Assembly (NCBI GenBank): GCA_029168955.1
Contig: JAPDOI010000192.1
Coordinates: 1,204,001 to 1,268,000 of the forward strand
Source: Aplectana chamaeleonis
Taxonomy: Eukaryota > Nematoda > Chromadorea > Rhabditida > Cosmocercidae
Length of the DNA stretch: 64,000 bases
Reading direction: 5' to 3'
The translations under genes were made by a program, and so were the position numbers. The notes below the pieces were generated by a model, which had not been told where the DNA came from, did no database searches, and saw nothing but the letters and a program-made list of their open reading frames with translations. This document shows positions 59,422 to 64,000 of the stretch, piece after piece (within the stretch, counting starts at the first letter, position 1; each line of letters opens with the position of its first letter).

Positions 59422-59874
59422 CTACCTCTTCAATGATTCCTGATTCCAGTTGTTGCTCAAAATTTTGCAGTATTCATTCCACACCTGAGGTTTGGATTGA
59501 AGTTTTGTATACTGGTTTTCCAGTCTACGTACCGCAAGAGCTTTGTTATCAGGAAGAAAAGGATGATCAGTCTTCCATGGGAATTTCACGTGTATTAACC
59601 CATTTATAATTTTAACGATATTGTAGAACTGTTGTATTAGGTGGGAATTTGTTGTGTCCACGGAATCATTAGTTCCTACGAGGTCCAAACCCAGAAAATC
59701 CCGAACTAATGAGTCCGTTTCTCCCGGTTTCTCGTGATTCTCTTTAATAGAGGAAAGCACACGATTAGACCTAGTGGATCTTGATGAACCTGACACAACC
59801 GGACCAAATCTGGTATTTAACCTGATGAGACCCGATGGAAGTTGAGTATGTGTATTAAGTTCGACTACTTCCCA
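59422..59874 (-). pseudogene. pol: BEL/Pao pol, protease-RT linker
   Basis: The frame continues that of the protease past TAA at 59,877-59,875. It has a linker with DFLGLDLVGTND and KFPWKTDHPFLPDNKALAVRRL, the segment that normally precedes the RT in BEL/Pao. It ends by frameshift near 59,460, before the RT motifs. Confidence 0.75.
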
Positions 59875-60354
59875 TTAGTAGTCCATTCCGATGAGAACGT
59901 CGACGTTTACGTAGCCCGTCGTAATGGACTGGTTTGGGTTGGAGTCGTCGTTAAACGATGAAGTATTAGGTACTGTAGTGATAACGCTCCGCGTTCGAAG
60001 AGTTAAACGCATTGGTTCACCAGTGACCTGATTTTGTACTATTATTTTAGTTTTGTAAGAACTTTCAGTGTGCTTATGCCCACCGAAAGTTAGTGCAGTT
60101 ATGTCCCGAGGGTCGGTCAAAGGCAGCCCCAAGGACATCGCTGTATCCTTACATATATAACTATGCTGAGATCCGCTGTCCAAAAATATGGTAAGCAGTT
60201 GGTCAGCTTTGGTTTTGTGATTATGAGTGAGAGCTTCGACTGTCATTAATCTCGGGTTTTGTTTCGTTGATGACGGATGAGACTCAAACGCCACGACCTG
60301 AGCCGATGCGGGAGAAGTCTTCTCCGTCAGGATCGTATTGACTATTGATACGTT
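59875..60354 (-). pseudogene. BEL/Pao protease
   Basis: Aspartic protease with the catalytic motif LDSGSQHSYI (D-S-G) and the second conserved part VLIGMDY. It lies in the same frame as the zinc-knuckle part of gag, separated only by TGA at 60,357-60,355, and in the same frame as the following pol linker after a TAA. Gag-Pro-Pol was probably one long frame. Confidence 0.85.
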
Positions 60355-61332
60355 TCATTCGAACTCAAATTCCTCGATTTCTGACTCGTCGGAACTCTCA
60401 TGAACAGCCATTATATTATTGTTGATTTGGCTATTGTATTGAATATTTGAATTAGTATGCGAAGTGCGTGTACTCCCAGGGTTTTGCCTGAACCTCACTG
60501 TGGAGTGAGGGGAGTTTTCACGACTTCTAACCCGATCTCTCTGAGGAGAACGACTTTGACCTGACACACCTGAAGAGCGTGGTCTTCCGTTCGATTGACG
60601 ATGAGGGTATGACCCTGATTGCTTTCGATCAGAAGATCTCTTCTCAGAGCGACTCTGTCTTAGTGGAGATGCATGTTCTGGACTACACGTTCGTTTTGTC
60701 TCAAAGCATAGTGAAGCATGATGACCACGACCGAATATGTAGCATGTAGGCGAGGAGCACTCAGTACTACGATGTCCAAACATTAGACATTTCCAACAGA
60801 GTTGTCGTTTAGTCGCCAGGTCTCTCCTTTCCCCCGGTCTCACAATCTTTCTACATCTTGTCGGCCTGTGTCCTGATTGGTGACAAAACGGGCAACAATC
60901 TCTAGAAAGACTGGCGTGGCGAGGGTTAGGAGACATGGAGTAATTGTTATTGCGAGAAGATGAATTGGAGTGTCTCCTGTTACGAGAACGAGAGTTAGAT
61001 TGAACTATATTGGAATGAGAAAGAATTGACAGTGTTGGATCAGTATCTTCCATTACCTCAAACTGATCAACTACATGATCTAGAGCTAGAAGTAAATCGT
61101 CTACTGTCCAGCAGTCGTTTCTTCTCCTAAGCTCTCCGACCTTTTCTCTCGTTTTGTGAGGGAACTTGGATCGGACAACTTTCATTGCTCCGGTGGCGGC
61201 AGGTTGTTCTCCAAGGTTTCTGAGTTGGACCCAGATAGCCTTAATCTTGCCCAGCGTGATGCGTTGTGCAAGTGGAGTTTCACCTGAAGGAGCCATGACT
61301 TCGAGATTGTCCCAAAGCCTGTTCCGAAGCAC
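60355..61332 (-). pseudogene. gag: BEL/Pao gag C-terminal part with zinc knuckles
   Basis: A DUF1759-type gag region (KIKAIWVQLRNLGEQP, RSKFPHKTREKVGEL), then a Ser/Asn/Arg-rich linker and knuckles CPFCHQSGHRPTRC and CWKCLMFGHRSTEC. The third, CYIFGRGHHASLC, has lost its second Cys. A Ser/Arg-rich tail and an acidic end (ESSDESEIEEFEFE) follow. A frameshift at about 61,400-61,430 separates it from the N-terminal part. Confidence 0.88.
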
Positions 61333-61399
61333 ATCCGGGCGATGATATGTATTAAGTAAAATATTGACGGCTTCCTGATAATTGCCTTGTGAAAGCTGA

Positions 61400-61712
61400 A
61401 CAGAGCGTTAAGGTCTTTTGCGTTGCCTTTGAGCTTGTTTTGAGGTGCAAGAATTTTAGGGCCGTCGGTACACTATTATTATTGTGCACCGCTGTTGAAA
61501 ACAGCTCCCAAAACTCCGGAAACGCATTCATATCGCCGCTGAACTCATGAAGTTCCAAGTTCGGAAGCTTTATGGGCTGTTCCGATCTGTTTGTAGTAGT
61601 ATTGTAGTAAAATGATGTGTTATTATTTTGGTAACCATGAGGCTGCGGTGGGCCACCAACAGGTACCGTATTGTTGTCAATGGTTGGCCCCATGTCAATC
61701 GCTGTTCCGCCT
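61400..61712 (-). pseudogene. gag: BEL/Pao gag middle part
   Basis: After the MITE at 61,713-62,015 the frame resumes within gag. It has Asn/Thr-rich low-complexity sequence, then IKLPNLELHEFSGDMNAFPEFW and KFLHLKTS, the conserved start of the DUF1759 domain of BEL/Pao Gag. It goes out of frame near 61,430. Confidence 0.85.
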
Positions 61713-62015
61713 AAAAGCACGCCCATGCCGATCACTTTTTCCGCAGGGCTACCGTAACCATTCTTGAACAAAACATGATAACGAATGTAAACACGCTCAT
61801 AACATGCGGGGTATAAAAGAGCGGAGGAGCGGTATGCATTCATTCACATACCGCTCTCTCGAGAAGCCACTGGGGAGTGCCTGAGGAGGTCGAAATTGAG
61901 CAAACATGTTTGTTGGCTATTAGGATGTGCTCATAACCATGCTGACACTCGGAAAAATTTTAAAGGAGGGTTACGGTAGCCCTGCGGAAAAAATGATCGG
62001 CATGAGCGTGCTTGT
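61713..62015. mobile_element. 303-bp MITE in BEL gag, 9-bp TSD GTTCCGCCT
   Basis: Inverted ends of about 45 bp (A(A/C)AAGCACGC(C/T)CATGCCGATCA, then TTTTTCCGCAGGGCTACCG) and a perfect 9-bp direct duplication GTTCCGCCT at 61,704-61,712 and 62,016-62,024. A 9-bp duplication and long inverted ends are typical of Mutator-like (MULE) elements. The interior has a GGTATAAAAGAGCGG box at about 61,811-61,825 followed by CATTCATTC, and a hairpin GAGCGGTATG...CATACCGCTC. Confidence 0.88.
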
Positions 62016-62024
62016 GTTCCGCCT

Positions 62025-62623
62025 GATGCCATAGGATGCATGAAATTGCATTCTTGTGGATTATCATAACCGAACTTGGGCATTTGCCGAACGTCCGAGG
62101 ACGGGGCGTTATTTTGCCTTGAACGACTAGCAGGGGGCGGAGCCAATGACGTCAATCGTTCGGGTGCTGGCTCGGCGCCTTGAGGTGGCACCGGTTCAAC
62201 ATCCAACGACTGATTGATTGTGACCAAATTGGTTGAATTAAGTGCAACGGGGAGCAGAGCAAAAGCTGTTTCCATCTTGACAACTAGGTCCTCCGCCTCC
62301 TCTATCAATTCCTCGGCTCCAATGGCGTCCCAGTGGGCTAGAAATTCATCCAGGAGATCGGGTTCTCCGTTGTCAGATGGATTATGTTCAGCGTAGTGCT
62401 CCACTTTGTCCCATGCAGTCTTTGCATTATTGATTGTGCGTTTGAAAATGCTGGTCGTATTGAGCAGCATACTCTTACGCTCATGGAGTAGGTGGGATGC
62501 ATCGCCGTTCTTAACGTCCGCATCAAAGCGATCCAGAAGTGAAGTATCAAAAATGGATACCTTGGACTTCAGAATATTGACCGCTTTTGTGAGCTGACCT
62601 TTAAGGTAGGCGATTGATGGCAT
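62025..62623 (-). pseudogene. gag: BEL/Pao gag N-terminal part
   Basis: Starts at ATG 62,623 (MPSIAYLKGQLTKAVNIL), with a helical, coiled-coil-like first 150 residues (AHWDAIGAEELIEEAEDLVVKME), then a Pro/Ser-rich linker to MHPMASGG, where the MITE interrupts it. No stop codon precedes the insertion, so this part of gag was open when the MITE inserted. Confidence 0.85.
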
Positions 62624-63060
62624 CTCTCCACTAGACCAAGAAAGAAAACACTTCCAAGCTTGAGTTAGACCTGAAATGACGTTAAAATTGAGAAGGGTAG
62701 GGGTGGGAGTTGGGTATATAGTGAGAAGTGGACGAAAGAGGATGAAGGAACGAGTTGTAATGAGATGTTGTGGAACGAGTTGTAGTGATATGTTTTTTTT
62801 GTTATAACAGTGAGTTGATTACAAAACTAGTGTGACAGGCCTATTTTTTATGTTTTTTGCAGTCTCCGGCGCCGTCGTTTCGCTCGGACAGTCCAGTGTC
62901 GTGGGGATGCGCGGGTAATTGACAAAATTAATTTTGGTGGGATTTAATGTTTGGGTCATAACAGAAGTGGTCAGAGAAGAGATGGGAGCGAGCTGATAGA
63001 GGGGGTTTCCTAACCCGACAGCGTTAGCCATCAGCGAGCAAGCAGTGCTGTATACCGAAC
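62624..63060 (-). promoter_or_regulatory. BEL leader or putative LTR end
   Basis: Upstream of the BEL gag on the minus strand: a TATATA box at about 62,714-62,721 (reads CTATATACCC) and pyrimidine-rich sequence. A 70-codon frame at 62,819-63,031 starts with ATG but has no known domain. No second LTR copy was found in the window, so LTR boundaries are not set. Confidence 0.3.
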
Positions 63061-63713
63061 ACCATACCCACGCTACCTAATTGGCTGTACAGACCACATA
63101 GTAGAGGGATGAAGGGCCCTTCCCTAGGTGCGCTCTACCTTCTAGAGTCTAACTTTTTGTTGGCCGGCTAAAGCTTTCCCTTCCTACCTGGGACGACGAC
63201 CCGCAAAACCTTTGGGCACTCCGCTCACAAACGCACGGCCCTCCCAAAGGGGGCGGAGTCGCCTGCTCTATCCACCTAAAAGCCCACAAAACCCAAACTA
63301 AGCCGACGTACCTAAGTATTGAAACCGCCTTTGCCCCTGGCCATGGAAACTTACCTTGCCTGCCACACAAGTGCAGAATCCGGGACTAGGAAGTAACTTA
63401 GCACCTTAGTTACTGTATTGCCCTTACAAAAACTATTAAATGAATTATGTATTGCCCTGGGGGTTGTTGAGTGTGGAGACCGAAATCCTTCGCCAACCCG
63501 TGGTGGTGGCCATCTTACCGCTTTGTTACTCGTTGGTGACGTCACAGCCGCGGGCGGTCGCGGTGCGGCAAGCCGCGCCACGACGCCTCAGGGAGTTTTG
63601 TGTTTTGTGACATCACACGGCGCGTGCGGGATCGCTTCACTAACAGGTCCGATGCACCATGTTGCGTATCGGCAGTGGACTAAGGATCCCGGGTCAGCCT
63701 AAGGTAACCCCCA
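63061..63713. other. No recognisable gene
   Basis: Moderately GC-rich sequence with several short frames on both strands and CAGGTAAG-like words at about 63,190 and 63,350 (minus). These could be splice donors, but no domain or coherent exon chain was seen. Confidence 0.4.
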
Positions 63714-63718
63714 ATGTC

Positions 63719-63782
63719 ACCTAAACCCCTGGGGATACCACCACCCAACCCCTGGGAATACCACCACCCAACCCCTGGGTTC
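63719..63782 (+). repeat. 23-bp tandem repeat, about 2.7 copies
   Basis: Units of CCCCTGGG(A/G)ATACCACCACC followed by CAA at 63,726, 63,749 and a partial third. A plus-strand frame (63,714-63,977) reads through it but has no recognisable domain. Confidence 0.8.
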
Positions 63783-64000
63783 CTTTGGACTAACTATCCC
63801 CCCTTGGACTTACCTGCACTGGACTATCCTGAACGAAGTCGCGTTGTCCCGGCGGCTTGGAGAAGGCGGCACTGGAATAAACTGCATACTAATAAAATGA
63901 CCGCACATAAGAAAGGAAATTGGAAAGATAAGCCGTGGAGTGAACCACTACTTCATCTCTGTGCACGTGGAAGTTAGAACAAGTTTATTGTGCAAAAGTA

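Overview
The window looks like repeat- and transposon-rich DNA from an invertebrate, most likely a nematode. The grounds are indirect: a BEL/Pao and a Gypsy element of the kind common in worms, many TACCGTAACC- and TTGCCGGCAAA-type dispersed words, TTTTTCAG-like 3' splice sites, and no bacterial gene organisation. No intact cellular gene, rRNA or convincing tRNA was recognised. Almost everything that can be named is satellite DNA, a decayed LTR retrotransposon or a small non-autonomous DNA transposon.

Layout. 1-21,790 is one continuous array (satellite A, 42-bp monomer made of two related 21-bp halves) that runs off the left edge. It has higher-order units of about 1,355 bp on the left and 524 bp on the right, plus large internal duplications. 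21,790-24,285 holds several foldback elements. 24,285-26,610 is a second array (satellite B), also 42 bp and sharing about half its monomer with satellite A. A 276-bp (AC)n tract follows at 26,755-27,030. 27-38.4 kb is a MITE graveyard: a TAA-flanked Harbinger-like foldback, a TA-flanked mariner-like MITE, four TTAA-type MITEs (two sharing one TTAA; a fifth lies at 53.4 kb) and other palindromes, with only weak hints of exons.

38.45-53.3 kb is a decayed sense-strand Gypsy element: putative 5' LTR end, gag, protease, RT, RNase H and integrase. It has a 1.27-kb internal tandem duplication, several nonsense codons and frameshifts, and a DTG-to-DTR change in the protease. Its RNase H domain is split by a 7.25-kb insertion (44,060-51,306) bounded by 22-bp terminal inverted repeats. 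That insertion carries two hAT-type elements with perfect 8-bp target duplications, a foldback flanked by short patches of satellite A (inverted) and satellite B, and a 46-bp minisatellite array (satellite C). The same insertion therefore contains sequence of both large arrays of this window.

53.4-64 kb holds another TTAA MITE, a possible two-exon zinc-knuckle (gag-like) gene on the minus strand (54,892-55,771) and a decayed minus-strand BEL/Pao element (56,257-62,623). The BEL gag is interrupted by a 303-bp MITE with a perfect 9-bp target duplication.

The most interesting signal is structural. Two large 42-bp satellites appear to be sister families, and both occur as tiny patches around one foldback inside a transposon-like insertion, which suggests mobile elements seeded or spread the arrays. 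All identifications come from reading the sequence; no database search or alignment was run, and boundaries marked approximate should be refined by dot plot.
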